Of a stretch of DNA of 64,000 bases, positions 1 to 9,532 are shown piece by piece. The stretch spans positions 310,001 through 374,000 of the forward strand of contig NZ_SLVB01000001.1 in the NCBI RefSeq assembly GCF_004341845.1. Direction: 5' to 3'. Positions within the stretch are counted from its first letter, which is position 1; each line of letters opens with the position of its first letter. The notes beneath the pieces are model-generated. The model was given only the letters and a program-made list of their open reading frames with translations. It did not search any database and had not been told where the DNA came from. Origin of the DNA: Novosphingobium sp. PhB165. Its GTDB lineage: Bacteria > Pseudomonadota > Alphaproteobacteria > Sphingomonadales > Sphingomonadaceae. A program made the translations under genes and the position numbers.

Positions 1-1065
1 TCGCTTGCCGATTACGAGCGACGCGCGCGAGACCATTTCGCGGCCGATGCCTGGGAGCATGTGCAGTCGGGCAGCGATGCCGAACTGACGCTCGCCGATA
101 ATCGCGCCCAGTTCGACGGCCTTCGCTTCGTGCCGCGCATGTTGCGGGACTTGTCCGGGGGCTCCACCGCGCTCGAATTGTTCGGCCGCCGCTATGCCGC
201 GCCAATCCTGCTTGCCCCGCTCGCCTACCACGGGCTGGCCCATCCGGCGGGCGAACGGGCCAGCATGCAGGCGGCGACCGCGCTCGATACGACCATGGTG
301 GTGAGCACGCTTTCCGGTGTGCCGCTGGAGGAGATCGCGGCCACCGCGCGCGCGGCCGCCAGCGAACTGGACCGCCCGCTGCCGCCCTTGTGGTTCCAAC
401 TCTATTTCCAGCCCGACCGCGCACATAGCCTCGAACTCGTGCGCCGCGCAGAAGCGGCGGGTTACGAAGTGCTGGTGGTGACGGTCGACGCCGCGATCAA
501 GCGATCCGAATTCGCGCTGCCGGAAGGCGTTTTCGCAGCGAACCTCACGGCCTTCCCGCGCACCACGCAGCGCGCCGAGCCGGGGGGCGGCCAGATTGTC
601 TTCGGCACACCGCTGGCCGATGCGGCGCCGACATGGGCGGACATCGCATGGCTGCGCGGCGAGACGCGCTTGCCCATCGTCATCAAGGGCCTGCTGTCAC
701 CCGAGGATGCGCGGCTCGCTCTGGAGCATGGCGCGGACGGCATCGTCGTCTCCAACCACGGCGGCCGTGTGCTGGACGGCCTCACGACGCCGATGGCGGC
801 GCTGCCGGGCATGGTAGACGCGGTAGAGGGGCGGGTGCCGCTGCTGTTCGACGGCGGGGTGCGGCACGGGACCGATGTGCTCAAGGCGCTGGCGCTGGGG
901 GCCAGCGCGGTCATGGTCGGGCGCCCGCAACTTCATGCGCTGGCGGTCGCGGGCATGACCGGCGTCGCGCACATGCTGCATATCCTGCGCGCGGAATTCG
1001 AACTGGCCATGGCGCAAGTCGGCTGCAAGCAGCTCGCCGATATCGACCGCCGCTTGCTGGCCTGA
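1..1065 (+). CDS. FMN-dependent alpha-hydroxy-acid oxidase/dehydrogenase (5'-truncated by window edge)
   Basis: Belongs to the FMN family that oxidises L-2-hydroxy acids (lactate, glycolate, mandelate) to 2-keto acids. The frame is open from base 1 with a typical N-terminal family stretch (LADYERRARDHF), so the true start lies before the window and probably only a few residues are missing. A GTG at 61 could be mistaken for the start. Seen further on are the FMN-binding/catalytic segments: VIKG (active-site Lys), SNHGGR (catalytic His and Arg), DGGVRHG and VMVGRP (phosphate binding). It ends at a TGA and converges on the GtrA gene. The exact substrate cannot be told; lactate oxidase or L-lactate dehydrogenase-like is the best guess. 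Confidence 0.93.
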   Translation, partial: SLADYERRARDHFAADAWEHVQSGSDAELTLADNRAQFDGLRFVPRMLRDLSGGSTALELFGRRYAAPILLAPLAYHGLAHPAGERASMQAATALDTTMVVSTLSGVPLEEIAATARAAASELDRPLPPLWFQLYFQPDRAHSLELVRRAEAAGYEVLVVTVDAAIKRSEFALPEGVFAANLTAFPRTTQRAEPGGGQIVFGTPLADAAPTWADIAWLRGETRLPIVIKGLLSPEDARLALEHGADGIVVSNHGGRVLDGLTTPMAALPGMVDAVEGRVPLLFDGGVRHGTDVLKALALGASAVMVGRPQLHALAVAGMTGVAHMLHILRAEFELAMAQVGCKQLADIDRRLLA

Positions 1066-1074
1066 GTTACGCCG

Positions 1075-1509
1075 TCAGGCGAAGGCTGCGGGGCGGCGGA
1101 AGACGATCCGGCGGCGGATTAGCCAGCTCGTGAAGAAGCTGAGACCAATCGCCAGAGCCTTGGTAATCGCGAGGTGCATGCCGAACATGGCGCCCGCGCT
1201 GACCACGCCGGTGGTGATCGCAAGTCCGGCCAGGGCGGACAACACGAACAGCGCTTTCTGCCGTGCGCGCGCCATGCCGCCTTCGGCCACGTCGCCCGCG
1301 AAAACCACGCGGCTGGCGATCAGCCAGTGGGCAACGATCCCCGCCGAATAACCCGCCGCCGAAGCCGGGCCCGCGGACACCGCAAGCTGCACCAGTAGCC
1401 AGAAACAGGCGATGTCGACGCCGAGCGCCAATGCGCTCGCGGCGAGATAGCGCAGGAACGTGTCGCGCATGAGGCGGACGACGAGAGGGTGTTCGGCAAG
1501 CATGCGCAT
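1075..1509 (-). CDS. GtrA-family membrane protein
   Basis: A small protein of 144 residues with four hydrophobic segments (FLRYLAASALALGVDIACFW, the GYSAGIVAHWLIASRVVF region and two more) and a basic C-terminus (WLIRRRIVFRR), the GtrA/DPMS-type pattern. GtrA proteins are thought to help move lipid-linked sugars or to anchor glycosyltransferases. An upstream extension in this frame is Arg-rich and is out-of-frame reading of the flavoprotein gene. The ATG chosen overlaps the stop of the upstream FAD oxidoreductase (TGATG), so the two are translationally coupled. The coupling suggests a shared role in cell-surface glycan or lipid chemistry, which is inference. Confidence 0.85.
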   Translation of the reverse strand: MRMLAEHPLVVRLMRDTFLRYLAASALALGVDIACFWLLVQLAVSAGPASAAGYSAGIVAHWLIASRVVFAGDVAEGGMARARQKALFVLSALAGLAITTGVVSAGAMFGMHLAITKALAIGLSFFTSWLIRRRIVFRRPAAFA

Positions 1510-3137
1510 CAGGCCGCCTCGCGCTTGCTGCCACCTTCGCTGGATCCGGCGATGCGCGCGGGCACCTCGCGGACCGAGGCGAGCGCGGCGGCCTGATCCG
1601 GCGTTGGCGCGCGCGATCCGGGGGCGGCGGGCAGTGCCTTGGTTTCGCCTTCGTCGCCGGCCTCGTGGTATTCGGCGTCCTCGTTGACGCACCAGGTGTC
1701 GTAGATGCGCTCGCCGGCGAGAATGTTCTCGACCGTGAGCATCGCGGTCATCATCGCGTGGTCCTGGTTGTTGTAGCGATGCATGCCGTTGCGGCCGACC
1801 AGATGGAGCGAGGGATGGCGCGCTTCCAGTTCTTCGCGCATCGCGGCGACATTGGCGGCATAGTCTTCGTCATAGACCGGGTAGGCCTTTTCCTGACGGA
1901 CCACGAAGCCGCCGGTCACCTCGTCGGCGCGGCACAGGCCCAGCGTGACCATCTCGCGCGTGGCAAGGGCGACGAGATCGTCGTCCGCCATCGACCACAG
2001 CCCGTCGCCTTCGAAGCAGAAGTATTCGAGGCCGACGCAGGCCATCTCGTCGTCGGGCACCATTTCCGGCGACCACGAGCGGAAGTTCTGGATACGGCCG
2101 ACTTTCACCTTGCTGTCATGGATGTAGATCCAGTTGTCCGGGAACAGGTCGTCTGCACGGATCTTGAGAGCGACAGTGAGGAAGTCGCGGTATTTGAGCT
2201 CGCTGGCTTGCAGAGTGGTCTGCGGAAGCGGATGCAGGCGTGCGGCCAGCTCGCGCATCGGCGCGGAGCTGATCGCATGAGCGGCGCGAATGGTCACGTC
2301 GCCCTCGCCGGAATCGGCGGTGAGGCGCCAGCCGCCCTGACCGTCGCTGGCGAGCTGGCGCAAGGCGTGGCCCATCAGGACTTCGCCCTTGCCGCTCTCG
2401 ACGATCCGGTCGCGCGCGGCTTCCCACATCATGCCGGGGCCGAGGCGCGGATAGCGGAAGGTTTCGAGCAGGGTCTTCACCGCCTGCCCGTCGTTCGGGC
2501 GCTTGTTGAGGCCAAGGCTGCGCCGGAGGCCGTCCGTCACCGCGCCCCAGAGCGAGAGGCCCTTGATGCGCTGGGCGGCCCAGTCGGCGCTCATCTCGTC
2601 GCAGGGCATGCCCCAGACCTTCTCGGTATAAGTCTTGAAGAAGATCGAATAGAGCTTCCAGCCGAACTGGTTTGTGGTCCAGTCCTCGAAGCTTTTCACG
2701 GTGCGGCGGGGGAACAACTGGGCCTTGGCGAAGCTCGCCATGCACAGCGTCGAGCGCCAGATGCCAAGGTTCCACAGCGCTTCGAAGGCGCGCAGCGGGT
2801 AGGAGTAGAACTTGCCCTCGTAATAGATGCGGCTCATCCGCGGACGCTGGATGAAATCGTCGGGCAGGATCTCGTTCCACAAGTCGACGACCTGCTGGCT
2901 TTTGGAAAAGAAGCGGTGGCCGCCGATGTCGAAGCGATAGCCTTCATGCTCCACGGTACGGCTAATGCCGCCGACGTAGTGCGGGTCTTTCTCGACAATG
3001 GCGACAGTGAGGCCGGCTTTGGTGAGCAGATAGGCCGAGGTCAGGCCTGCCGGCCCGGCTCCGATGATGGCAACATCGACGGCGATCTCGCCATCTTTCG
3101 CTTCGCCGGTAAAGTCGGCTGCGCTTGAAAATGACAT
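1509..3137 (-). CDS. NAD(P)/FAD-dependent oxidoreductase (UDP-galactopyranose mutase/protoporphyrinogen oxidase-like)
   Basis: A 542-residue flavoprotein. Residues 22-50 form a Rossmann FAD site ([17 protein letters not shown], with a Glu-Lys acceptor after the second strand), followed by the GGISRT and GGHRFFSK segments seen in COG1232/UGM-like oxidoreductases. The last 45 residues are Ala/Pro/Glu-rich and probably disordered. Family members near glycosyltransferase and GtrA genes act on nucleotide or lipid-linked sugars. The substrate is unknown here. Its stop overlaps the start of the GtrA gene. No glycosyltransferase lies between them, unlike the arrangement in many genomes. Confidence 0.85.
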   Translation of the reverse strand: MSFSSAADFTGEAKDGEIAVDVAIIGAGPAGLTSAYLLTKAGLTVAIVEKDPHYVGGISRTVEHEGYRFDIGGHRFFSKSQQVVDLWNEILPDDFIQRPRMSRIYYEGKFYSYPLRAFEALWNLGIWRSTLCMASFAKAQLFPRRTVKSFEDWTTNQFGWKLYSIFFKTYTEKVWGMPCDEMSADWAAQRIKGLSLWGAVTDGLRRSLGLNKRPNDGQAVKTLLETFRYPRLGPGMMWEAARDRIVESGKGEVLMGHALRQLASDGQGGWRLTADSGEGDVTIRAAHAISSAPMRELAARLHPLPQTTLQASELKYRDFLTVALKIRADDLFPDNWIYIHDSKVKVGRIQNFRSWSPEMVPDDEMACVGLEYFCFEGDGLWSMADDDLVALATREMVTLGLCRADEVTGGFVVRQEKAYPVYDEDYAANVAAMREELEARHPSLHLVGRNGMHRYNNQDHAMMTAMLTVENILAGERIYDTWCVNEDAEYHEAGDEGETKALPAAPGSRAPTPDQAAALASVREVPARIAGSSEGGSKREAA

Positions 3138-3247
3138 CTCATGCCCCCCGTAGTAACACGGGGAGGAATGGAAGAAATTGGTTTATGGGCGGTTAAGGCG
3201 CTCTTCGTACTCGATTGTGTGTCTGTAAGAACAACAACAGGCGGCTC

Positions 3248-3281
3248 GCGCCCCACGTACCGAAATCGATACGCGGGGCGC
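3248..3281 (-). terminator. stem-loop after the amino-acid permease
   Basis: Arms of 12 bases (GCGCCCCACGTA and TACGCGGGGCGC) pair with one A-C mismatch around a 10-base loop. It begins a few bases past the permease stop. On the minus strand it is followed by a T-rich but broken tract. A rho-independent terminator or mRNA 3' stabiliser is likely. Confidence 0.5.
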
Positions 3282-3288
3282 TCAAAAC

Positions 3289-4677
3289 TCAGGCGCGTGC
3301 GGCCTTTTCGCGCAGCAGGCCGGTGACCGTGTAGAGCGCGAAGCCGATCACATTCCAGACGACGAAGAATTCGATCGTGCGCAGTTGCAGGCTGGTGAAG
3401 AGGTAGGCGCAGCCGAGAATCGTGGCGGGACCGACGAACCAGACCAGCGGCGTCACGAACGGACGCTCGATTTCGGGCGAACGGCGGCGCAGCACCATTA
3501 CCGCTACGGCCGTGGCGATGAAGGCGGCGAGCGTACCGGCATTGGCGAGCGAGGCGATCTCGTCCAGCGGCATCAGGCCAGAGATCACCGCGGCGACAAG
3601 GCCGGTCAGCACGGTGACCGCCACCGGCACGCCGCGCTTGTTGACGGTCGAAAGGCGCTTGGGGAGCAGGCCGTCGCGCGCCATGGCGAAGAACACGCGG
3701 CTCTGGCCGAACATGAAGACCATGATGACCGTGGGCATGGCGATCACGGCGGCCATGCCGATCAGCGCGGCAGCGGCGGGATGGTTGAGGCTCTTGAGTA
3801 CGAAAGCCAGCGGTTCGGGGCTCGGCGCGAAGAGCTGGAAGGGCACCGCACCCAGCGCGGCGGCGGCGACGCCGACATAGACCAGCGTGCAGATTACCAT
3901 CGAGCCGACGATGCCGATGGTTAGGTCCCGTTTCGGATTCTTGGCTTCCTCGGCTGCGGTCGAGATCGCGTCGAAACCGTAGAAGGCGAAGAAGATGATG
4001 GCCGCGGCGCCCATCACGCCGAACTTCTTGCCGTCGATATCGGTGGCGCCGAAGCCGTAGGGCGCGAAGGGATGGAAGTGCGCAAGGTCGAAAGAGGGCA
4101 GCGCCAGCGCCACGAAAGCGGCCAGCGCGATCATCTTGATGATGACGAGGATGAAGTTCAGCGTCGCGCTTTCACGCGTGCCGGCCAGCAGCACGCCGGT
4201 GACGGCAAGCGCAATGAAGATCGCGGGTACGTCGATCACGCCGCCCGCCAGAAGCGAGTCCGGTACGCCCCAGCCGGCCTGCCGGATAAGGCCCGAGGCG
4301 TAGCCGGACCAGCCCACGGAAACCGCCGAACAGACCAGCGTATATTCGAGGATCAGGCTCCAGCCGATTACCCATGCGAGCGCTTCGCCCACCGCGACGT
4401 AAGAATAGGTATAGGCACTGCCGGCCTGCGGCGTCAGGCTCGCCATTTCGGCATAGCACAGCGCTGCGCAGGCGCAGACCGCACCGGCAATCGCAAAGGA
4501 GAGCACGACGGCAGGCCCGGCAAGACCGGCGGCGACGCCAGTCAGCGTGTAGATGCCGGTGCCGATGATGGCGCCGACACCCAGCGCCATGAGGTGCGGC
4601 CAGCCGAGCGACTTCTTCAGCCCGCTCCCGGTGTGCCCCTGCGGCACCAGCGGCTTGCGCCGGGTCATGAAGTTCAT
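3289..4677 (-). CDS. APC-superfamily amino-acid permease
   Basis: 462 residues with 12 predicted membrane segments. The first carries the APC signature GVGAIIGTGIYTLTG (about residues 33-47), where backbone atoms bind the substrate amino group, and helix 6 contains FFAFYGFDAISTAAEEAKNP. This is the cationic-amino-acid/YfnA-like branch, proton-coupled import of an amino acid. A GAGAGG sequence 8 bases before ATG 4677 supports this start; the ATG nine bases in is an alternative. It lies 131 bases downstream of the SDR operon in the same direction and could be read with it, but has its own spacer. Substrate not predictable. Confidence 0.9.
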   Translation of the reverse strand: MNFMTRRKPLVPQGHTGSGLKKSLGWPHLMALGVGAIIGTGIYTLTGVAAGLAGPAVVLSFAIAGAVCACAALCYAEMASLTPQAGSAYTYSYVAVGEALAWVIGWSLILEYTLVCSAVSVGWSGYASGLIRQAGWGVPDSLLAGGVIDVPAIFIALAVTGVLLAGTRESATLNFILVIIKMIALAAFVALALPSFDLAHFHPFAPYGFGATDIDGKKFGVMGAAAIIFFAFYGFDAISTAAEEAKNPKRDLTIGIVGSMVICTLVYVGVAAAALGAVPFQLFAPSPEPLAFVLKSLNHPAAAALIGMAAVIAMPTVIMVFMFGQSRVFFAMARDGLLPKRLSTVNKRGVPVAVTVLTGLVAAVISGLMPLDEIASLANAGTLAAFIATAVAVMVLRRRSPEIERPFVTPLVWFVGPATILGCAYLFTSLQLRTIEFFVVWNVIGFALYTVTGLLREKAARA

Positions 4678-4808
4678 CGCTACAGCCTCTCAACCATGAT
4701 TTTGATCGGCGGCAGGCAGCAGGATTCGTGGCGGAAGGCAAGGCGTGATTGCGCTCCCGCCACAATTTGTTGCGTCAAGTTTGTCTTTTGTTGCGCATCT
4801 GGAATATC

Positions 4809-5594
4809 TTAAGGGCGCATCACCCAGCCGCCGTCGACATGGATGGTCTGTCCGGAAATCCATGCTCCAGCCTGCGAACAGAGCAGCAGCGCGGTGCCGA
4901 CCAGTTCGTCAGGTTCGCCGCGCGCGCGCAGGGCGCAGGTCATGTTGAGGAACTGGATGAAGGGCGAATCGTCCGGAACCAGCATCTTGCCCGCGTCCGA
5001 GGTGACATTGCCCGGGGCGATGGCGTTGCAGGTGATGCCGTCCTTGCCGAACTGCTTGGCGAGCGTGGTGGTCAGGCCGACCAGTGCCAGTTTGGTGATG
5101 CCGTAGAGCCCGGTTGCCGGGAAGGCACCACCCGAGGTCTGGTTGATGATCCGGCCGCCGCCGCGTTCGCGCATTGATGGGACAACCGCGCGGGCGCAGA
5201 GCAGGGCGCCGTTGAGATTCACCGCGAAGGCCTTGTTCCAGGCGTCGAGGTTGACCGTCTCGCAATTGTCGTAGCTGACGTCCACCATCAGCGCGGCATT
5301 GTTGATGAGGATGTCGACGCCGCCGAAAGCCTCCTTCGCGGCGGCGCCCATCGCGAGGGTCGATGCCTCGTCGGAAACGTCCACCTGCACGCCTACGGCC
5401 TTGCCGCCCGCCGCCACGATCTCTGCGGCGACGGCCTTGGCGCCATCGCCGTTAAGATCGGCCACGACTACCGAGGCGCCTGCATTGGCAAGGCCCAGCG
5501 CATAAGCGCGGCCGATGGAATTGCCGCGTCCGCCGGCGCCGGTGACCACCGCGACTTTGCCGTCGAGGCGGAATTGATCGAGAGTAAATGCCAT
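4809..5594 (-). CDS. SDR-family NAD(P)-dependent oxidoreductase (last gene of the catabolic operon)
   Basis: 261 residues, classical short-chain dehydrogenase: TGAGGRGNSIG cofactor-binding loop near the N-terminus, NNAALM, a catalytic Ser region (NQTSGG) and YGITK as the Tyr-x-x-x-Lys pair. The C-terminal GQTIHVDGGWVMRP is the usual substrate-loop end. A strong GAGGAG site precedes the ATG. It follows the second SDR by 12 bases and is the promoter-distal member of a five-gene minus-strand operon. The reaction is an alcohol/ketone interconversion; the substrate is unknown. Confidence 0.92.
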   Translation of the reverse strand: MAFTLDQFRLDGKVAVVTGAGGRGNSIGRAYALGLANAGASVVVADLNGDGAKAVAAEIVAAGGKAVGVQVDVSDEASTLAMGAAAKEAFGGVDILINNAALMVDVSYDNCETVNLDAWNKAFAVNLNGALLCARAVVPSMRERGGGRIINQTSGGAFPATGLYGITKLALVGLTTTLAKQFGKDGITCNAIAPGNVTSDAGKMLVPDDSPFIQFLNMTCALRARGEPDELVGTALLLCSQAGAWISGQTIHVDGGWVMRP

Positions 5595-5606
5595 TGTCCT
5601 GTCTCC

Positions 5607-6377
5607 TCAGCCTGCCGTGATGCCCGCGTCGAGCGAGAGGCAGGCGCCATGAAAGCCCCGTCCGGCCGGAGAGGCGAGCAGCACCACAAGGTCTGCCACG
5701 TCCTCCACCTCGACTTGCCCGCGAAGCCCCGAGAAGCGCTTGAGCAGTTCGAAGTCACAGCCTTCGGGCGGCGTGAAGTTGGTCGCGATATTGGTAATCA
5801 TGCCGCCCGGGGCGACGGCGTTGATGCGGATGGGTTTCTTCTGGAATTCCATCGCCATGGCCTTGGTCATGCCGACAAGGCCCCACTTGCTGGCGCAATA
5901 GGCAGCGGCATAGGCCTCACCGATGTAGGACGCGCAGGAGGCGACATTGACCACGGCGCCGTTCACTTCCAGCAAGTGCGGGATCGCGGCTTGCGACAGG
6001 AAGAATGGGGCGTTGAGATTGACGTCGATGGTCCGCTCATACTGCGCCTGCGGCATCTGCGGCGTATTGGCGAGGTAGATCAGCCCGGCGACATTGCAGA
6101 GCGCGTCGAGCCGGCCGAATTTCTCCACGGCATGGACGATGACGGCCTGACATGCGGCGGGATCGGACAAGTCGGCAGTCTCGCTGCCTACCTGGCGGCC
6201 GTGCGGGGCAAGCAGGTCGGCCGTTTCGGCAAGCCCCGCTGCGTTCACATCCACTAGCCAGAGATCACAGCCCGCTTCGGCCAGCTTGAGCGCGGTCATG
6301 CGGCCAAGGCCCGAAGCCGCGCCCGTGACGACGGCGGCCTTGCCCGTCATGTCGAGGCTTTTGAAGATCACGCTCAT
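5607..6377 (-). CDS. SDR-family oxidoreductase
   Basis: 256-residue classical SDR. Visible are TGAASGLGRM (nucleotide binding), a catalytic Ser (NVASCAS) and YCASK (Tyr/Lys), plus a glycine-rich C-terminal stretch ending in LDAGITAG. Its ATG overlaps the stop of the upstream beta-hydroxyacid dehydrogenase gene by four bases (ATGA), so the two are translationally coupled. Two tandem SDRs in one operon suggest two successive or stereospecific dehydrogenations of the same compound class; this is inference. Confidence 0.92.
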   Translation of the reverse strand: MSVIFKSLDMTGKAAVVTGAASGLGRMTALKLAEAGCDLWLVDVNAAGLAETADLLAPHGRQVGSETADLSDPAACQAVIVHAVEKFGRLDALCNVAGLIYLANTPQMPQAQYERTIDVNLNAPFFLSQAAIPHLLEVNGAVVNVASCASYIGEAYAAAYCASKWGLVGMTKAMAMEFQKKPIRINAVAPGGMITNIATNFTPPEGCDFELLKRFSGLRGQVEVEDVADLVVLLASPAGRGFHGACLSLDAGITAG

Positions 6378-7195
6378 TTCGTCGGTTGCTCCGTTGCAGC
6401 CAGGGCCGCGTCGAGAAAGGGATCGGCGGCCAGCGCCAGTGCATTGTCAGGCCCGGCAATCGCGCCGAGCAGGTCGACGTCCTTGCGCAGCAGTTTGCTA
6501 CCGTGGGCGAAAGCACCGGGCGAGGGCAGCCGGGCGTAGACCTCGAAACCGAAGCTGCGGCCGCTGGAATGCTTGATGAGATCGGCAAGGGCGCCTCGGT
6601 CGATGCCGAGTTCTTCGCCCAGCGACAGCGCGGCATGGGCAAGGCCCATATTGGCGGCCATTAGGGCATTGTTGACGATCTTTGCGCGCTGGCCGGAGCC
6701 GACCGAACCCAGCAGCACGGTCTTCCCCGCGAAGCTTTCCATTACCGGCAGTGCCTGTACGAAGGCCGCCTCGCTGCCACCGCACATTACGGTGAGCGTG
6801 CCGGTTGCCGCGCCCGCGCCGCCGCCGCTGACGGGGGCATCGAGCAAGGAAATGCCGCGCGCATCCGCTTCCTGCGCCAGCCGTTCGCAGGTCTGCGGCA
6901 GGATCGTGGAGTGGATGACCAGCACGCTCCCCGGCTTCATCGCCGGTAGAAGCTGCGCGCAGATATCCTCCACGCCCGCATCGTCGACTACGCAGACGCC
7001 CACGTGGTCGCAGGCAGCGCCAAGCTCGGCGACTGAGGTGGCACGCGTAGCACCCTTGGCGACGAGATCGTCCGCCGCCTCGGGACGGCGAGCCCAGACG
7101 GTGAGGGGGTACCCCGCGTCCAGCATCCGCTGCGCCATCGGCCCGCCTTGCGAGCCGAGGCCGATGAAGCCCGTTCGGGCCTTGTCCTCAGCCAT
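6374..7195 (-). CDS. NAD(P)-dependent beta-hydroxyacid dehydrogenase (3-hydroxyisobutyrate dehydrogenase-like)
   Basis: 273 residues. The N-terminus has a Rossmann fingerprint (GFIGLGSQGGPMAQRM), then the family signature DAPVSGGGAGAATGTL that binds the substrate carboxylate, and the catalytic Lys in AKIVNN near residue 172. Family members (HIBADH, tartronate semialdehyde reductase, 6-phosphogluconate dehydrogenase relatives) oxidise or reduce a beta-hydroxy acid. The start overlaps the CMD gene end by eight bases. Neighbours suggest a step in catabolism of a carbon ring or side chain. The precise substrate is not known. Confidence 0.9.
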   Translation of the reverse strand: MAEDKARTGFIGLGSQGGPMAQRMLDAGYPLTVWARRPEAADDLVAKGATRATSVAELGAACDHVGVCVVDDAGVEDICAQLLPAMKPGSVLVIHSTILPQTCERLAQEADARGISLLDAPVSGGGAGAATGTLTVMCGGSEAAFVQALPVMESFAGKTVLLGSVGSGQRAKIVNNALMAANMGLAHAALSLGEELGIDRGALADLIKHSSGRSFGFEVYARLPSPGAFAHGSKLLRKDVDLLGAIAGPDNALALAADPFLDAALAATEQPTK

Positions 7196-7970
7196 GCCAG
7201 GGAAGCCCCTTCGCCACCTTGTCGGTCATTTCCAGCACCACGGACTGAATGCGCGAGGCCTTGGGCCATCCGGCATGCGTGCCGTATTGCAGGCAGAATT
7301 CGCGCATTTCCTCAGGCGAGCAATTGCCGCTCGCCATGGCCGCATGGATGTGGCTGCGGATCGGGATCTCGGCCCCGGATTCGCAGACGCCGACCAGCGT
7401 GATCCAGCGGCGCGAAGGCTCGTCCAGACCGCGACGGCACCACATCTCCCCGAAGACGAAGTTGTTGATCCCTTCGAGATAGGGCGTCGACGGAGGCCCG
7501 GGCGGGAAAGTCATGACTTGCGCGAATTCGTCATGTCCACGCTGGCTGCGCACGGCAGGGTCCCATGGTTCGGGGCAGACCGGCGGGACAGTGGCGGGCG
7601 GCAAGCCCAGTTCGTCCGCCACGCGCGTCACCGCGCGGTCGAGCTTTCCGCCGTTGCCCCAGCCGGCATAGACGGCAAGGTGCAGTGCGGCCTCACGCAG
7701 TTCGGCCAGAGAGAGCGCCTGCGTGGTCAGCGCGCCGCGCACGAAGTCGTCGATCTGGCTGTTTTCAAGACCGCACGTGACGGCGCTGGCGATGGCGACA
7801 AGGAAGCGCGGGCGGCGCGGCAGGCCGGGACGGGTCCAGACTTCGGCGAAGACGAAATCGCGCCACGATTCTTCCAGGAGCGTCGCCGGCGTGTTGGAGG
7901 GGCGAGCCGTGACTTCAGCCTCGGTGGCGAGGCCGCGCGCGGCGCGGTCGGCGGGGTCAAGCAGTGCCAT
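7188..7970 (-). CDS. carboxymuconolactone decarboxylase (CMD)-family protein, two-domain
   Basis: 260 residues holding two copies of the all-helical CMD/AhpD-like unit: about residues 30-115 (FVFAEVWTRPGLPRRPR then HLAVYAGWGNGG) and 160-245 (FVFGEMWCRRGLDEPSRR then YGTHAGWPKA). The CxxC pair of AhpD peroxidase reductases is absent. That points to the lactone decarboxylase or hydrolase-like branch rather than a redox role. It sits 10 bases after the aldehyde dehydrogenase in the same operon. Double-CMD proteins occur in sphingomonad aromatic and alicyclic catabolic clusters. Exact reaction unknown. Confidence 0.85.
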   Translation of the reverse strand: MALLDPADRAARGLATEAEVTARPSNTPATLLEESWRDFVFAEVWTRPGLPRRPRFLVAIASAVTCGLENSQIDDFVRGALTTQALSLAELREAALHLAVYAGWGNGGKLDRAVTRVADELGLPPATVPPVCPEPWDPAVRSQRGHDEFAQVMTFPPGPPSTPYLEGINNFVFGEMWCRRGLDEPSRRWITLVGVCESGAEIPIRSHIHAAMASGNCSPEEMREFCLQYGTHAGWPKASRIQSVVLEMTDKVAKGLPWHG

Positions 7971-7980
7971 CGGTATCTCC

Positions 7981-9453
7981 TCAGTCCTGCAGGTTGACCC
8001 AGACGTTGCGGACCTGCTGGAACTCGCGCAGGCCCTCGATGCCGCCTAGACGGCCGTGTCCGGAATGCTTCATGCCGCCGAACGGCACGCAGGGGGTCAT
8101 GGCCTCGCCCGATCCGTTGACCTGCACCTGCCCGGCCATCATCTGCCCTGCCACGCGGTGCGCGCGGGTGAGATTGGTGGTGTGGACATAGGCGCCGAGC
8201 CCGTAATCGCTGTCGTTGGCAAGCGCGACGGCCTCTTCTTCGCTATCGAACGGAGTGACGACCAGTACCGGACCGAAGACCTCGTTCTTCGCAATCTCGC
8301 TTTCGGGAGCGACGCCGGCCAGCACGGTCACCGGGTAGAAGTACCCTTCGCCATGATCGCCATCCATGCGCGCGCCGCCGCAGAGGACTTCACCGCCTTG
8401 CGCCACGCCGCGCTGGACCATGCCGTCGATCCGGTCGAGCGCGCCTTGCGAGATCACCGGACCCATGAACGTGTCCATCGCGAAGGGATCGCCCACCTTC
8501 ACATATCCGGCCATGGCCTTGAGCATCTGGAGATAGGGCTCGTAGACCGCCCGCTCGACCAGCAGGCGCGTGCCGTTGACGCAGCCCTGACCATTGGCGC
8601 TGACGGCGCCGGAAAGGCCGCGTTTGGCAGCGGCCTGAAGATCGGCGTCGGCGAAGACTACGACCGCCGATTTTCCGCCCAGTTCAAGGCCGACCGGCTT
8701 CAGACTGGCGGCAGCGCTGGCGAGAATCTTCTTCGCGGTGGCGCCGCTACCGATGAATTCGATCTTGTCGATGCCGGGATGCTCGACCATCGCCGCGCCG
8801 ACATCCGGCCCGCCAGTGACGAGGTTGACCACGCCCGCCGGGAAGCCTGCTTCGTGGATGGCCTCCATCAGCTTCATCAGCGACCAGGGCGCCAGTTCGG
8901 GCGCTTTCAGCACCACGCAGTTTCCTGCCGCGAGGGCAGGGGCCATCACCATCGTCGCGGCGAAGAGCGGCCCGTTCCACGGTACGATGATGCCGAGCGT
9001 GCCGTAGGGTTCGTACATCACGTAATCGTGCGCAGGGCCGCCCCAGGTGGAGACGGTGCGCCCGTCGATCTTGTCCGCCCAGCCGCCGAAATAGCGGAAC
9101 TTCTGCGCGGCATCGAGGCTCATGTGGCCGCCCGCGATCAGGATCGAGCCGTTCTCGGCCGTGAGCAGCGGCGACATTTCGGCCGCCTTGGCCTCGATGA
9201 CCGAGGCGAGGCGAAACATCAGGTCGCGGCGCTTGTCGCCCGGCAGCGCACGCCATGCGGGCTGCGCGGCCTTGGCGGCGGCGACGGCGCGATCGACGTC
9301 GGCCGGACTGGCCAGCCGGACCTCGCGCGTGACGCGGCCGGTGCCGGGGTAGACGTGGTCCCACAGGGCGCCGCTGCCGCCGCTGGCGCGTTCCTCGCCG
9401 ATGACCAGCGAGATCTCGGGAAATGCCGAAATATCCGGATGTTGGAAGCCCAT
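7981..9453 (-). CDS. aldehyde dehydrogenase (first gene of the catabolic operon)
   Basis: 490 residues from ATG 9453; a longer frame exists upstream, but the residues before MGFQHPDISAF do not look like family sequence and GGAGAGG lies before this ATG. Motifs: VPWNGPL (cofactor site), the catalytic Glu in LELGGKS, the catalytic Cys in NGQGCVNGTR and EVFGPVL. It oxidises an aldehyde to an acid with NAD(P)+. It leads the operon ALDH-CMD-beta-hydroxyacid DH-SDR-SDR and is divergent from a GntR regulator, which presumably controls it through the operator-like palindromes between them. Confidence 0.93.
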   Translation of the reverse strand: MGFQHPDISAFPEISLVIGEERASGGSGALWDHVYPGTGRVTREVRLASPADVDRAVAAAKAAQPAWRALPGDKRRDLMFRLASVIEAKAAEMSPLLTAENGSILIAGGHMSLDAAQKFRYFGGWADKIDGRTVSTWGGPAHDYVMYEPYGTLGIIVPWNGPLFAATMVMAPALAAGNCVVLKAPELAPWSLMKLMEAIHEAGFPAGVVNLVTGGPDVGAAMVEHPGIDKIEFIGSGATAKKILASAAASLKPVGLELGGKSAVVVFADADLQAAAKRGLSGAVSANGQGCVNGTRLLVERAVYEPYLQMLKAMAGYVKVGDPFAMDTFMGPVISQGALDRIDGMVQRGVAQGGEVLCGGARMDGDHGEGYFYPVTVLAGVAPESEIAKNEVFGPVLVVTPFDSEEEAVALANDSDYGLGAYVHTTNLTRAHRVAGQMMAGQVQVNGSGEAMTPCVPFGGMKHSGHGRLGGIEGLREFQQVRNVWVNLQD

Positions 9454-9532
9454 CCTCGTACCATTCCTCTCCAATGGCGGCGCTTGTGACCGCTTCAGTT
9501 CGAGGCGAAGGGTATTGAGGCAAATATGAGCG

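Noticed and set aside
1665..3128. Open frame of 487 codons on the plus strand
   Set aside because: Antisense to the FAD oxidoreductase, which has a clear FAD-binding motif.
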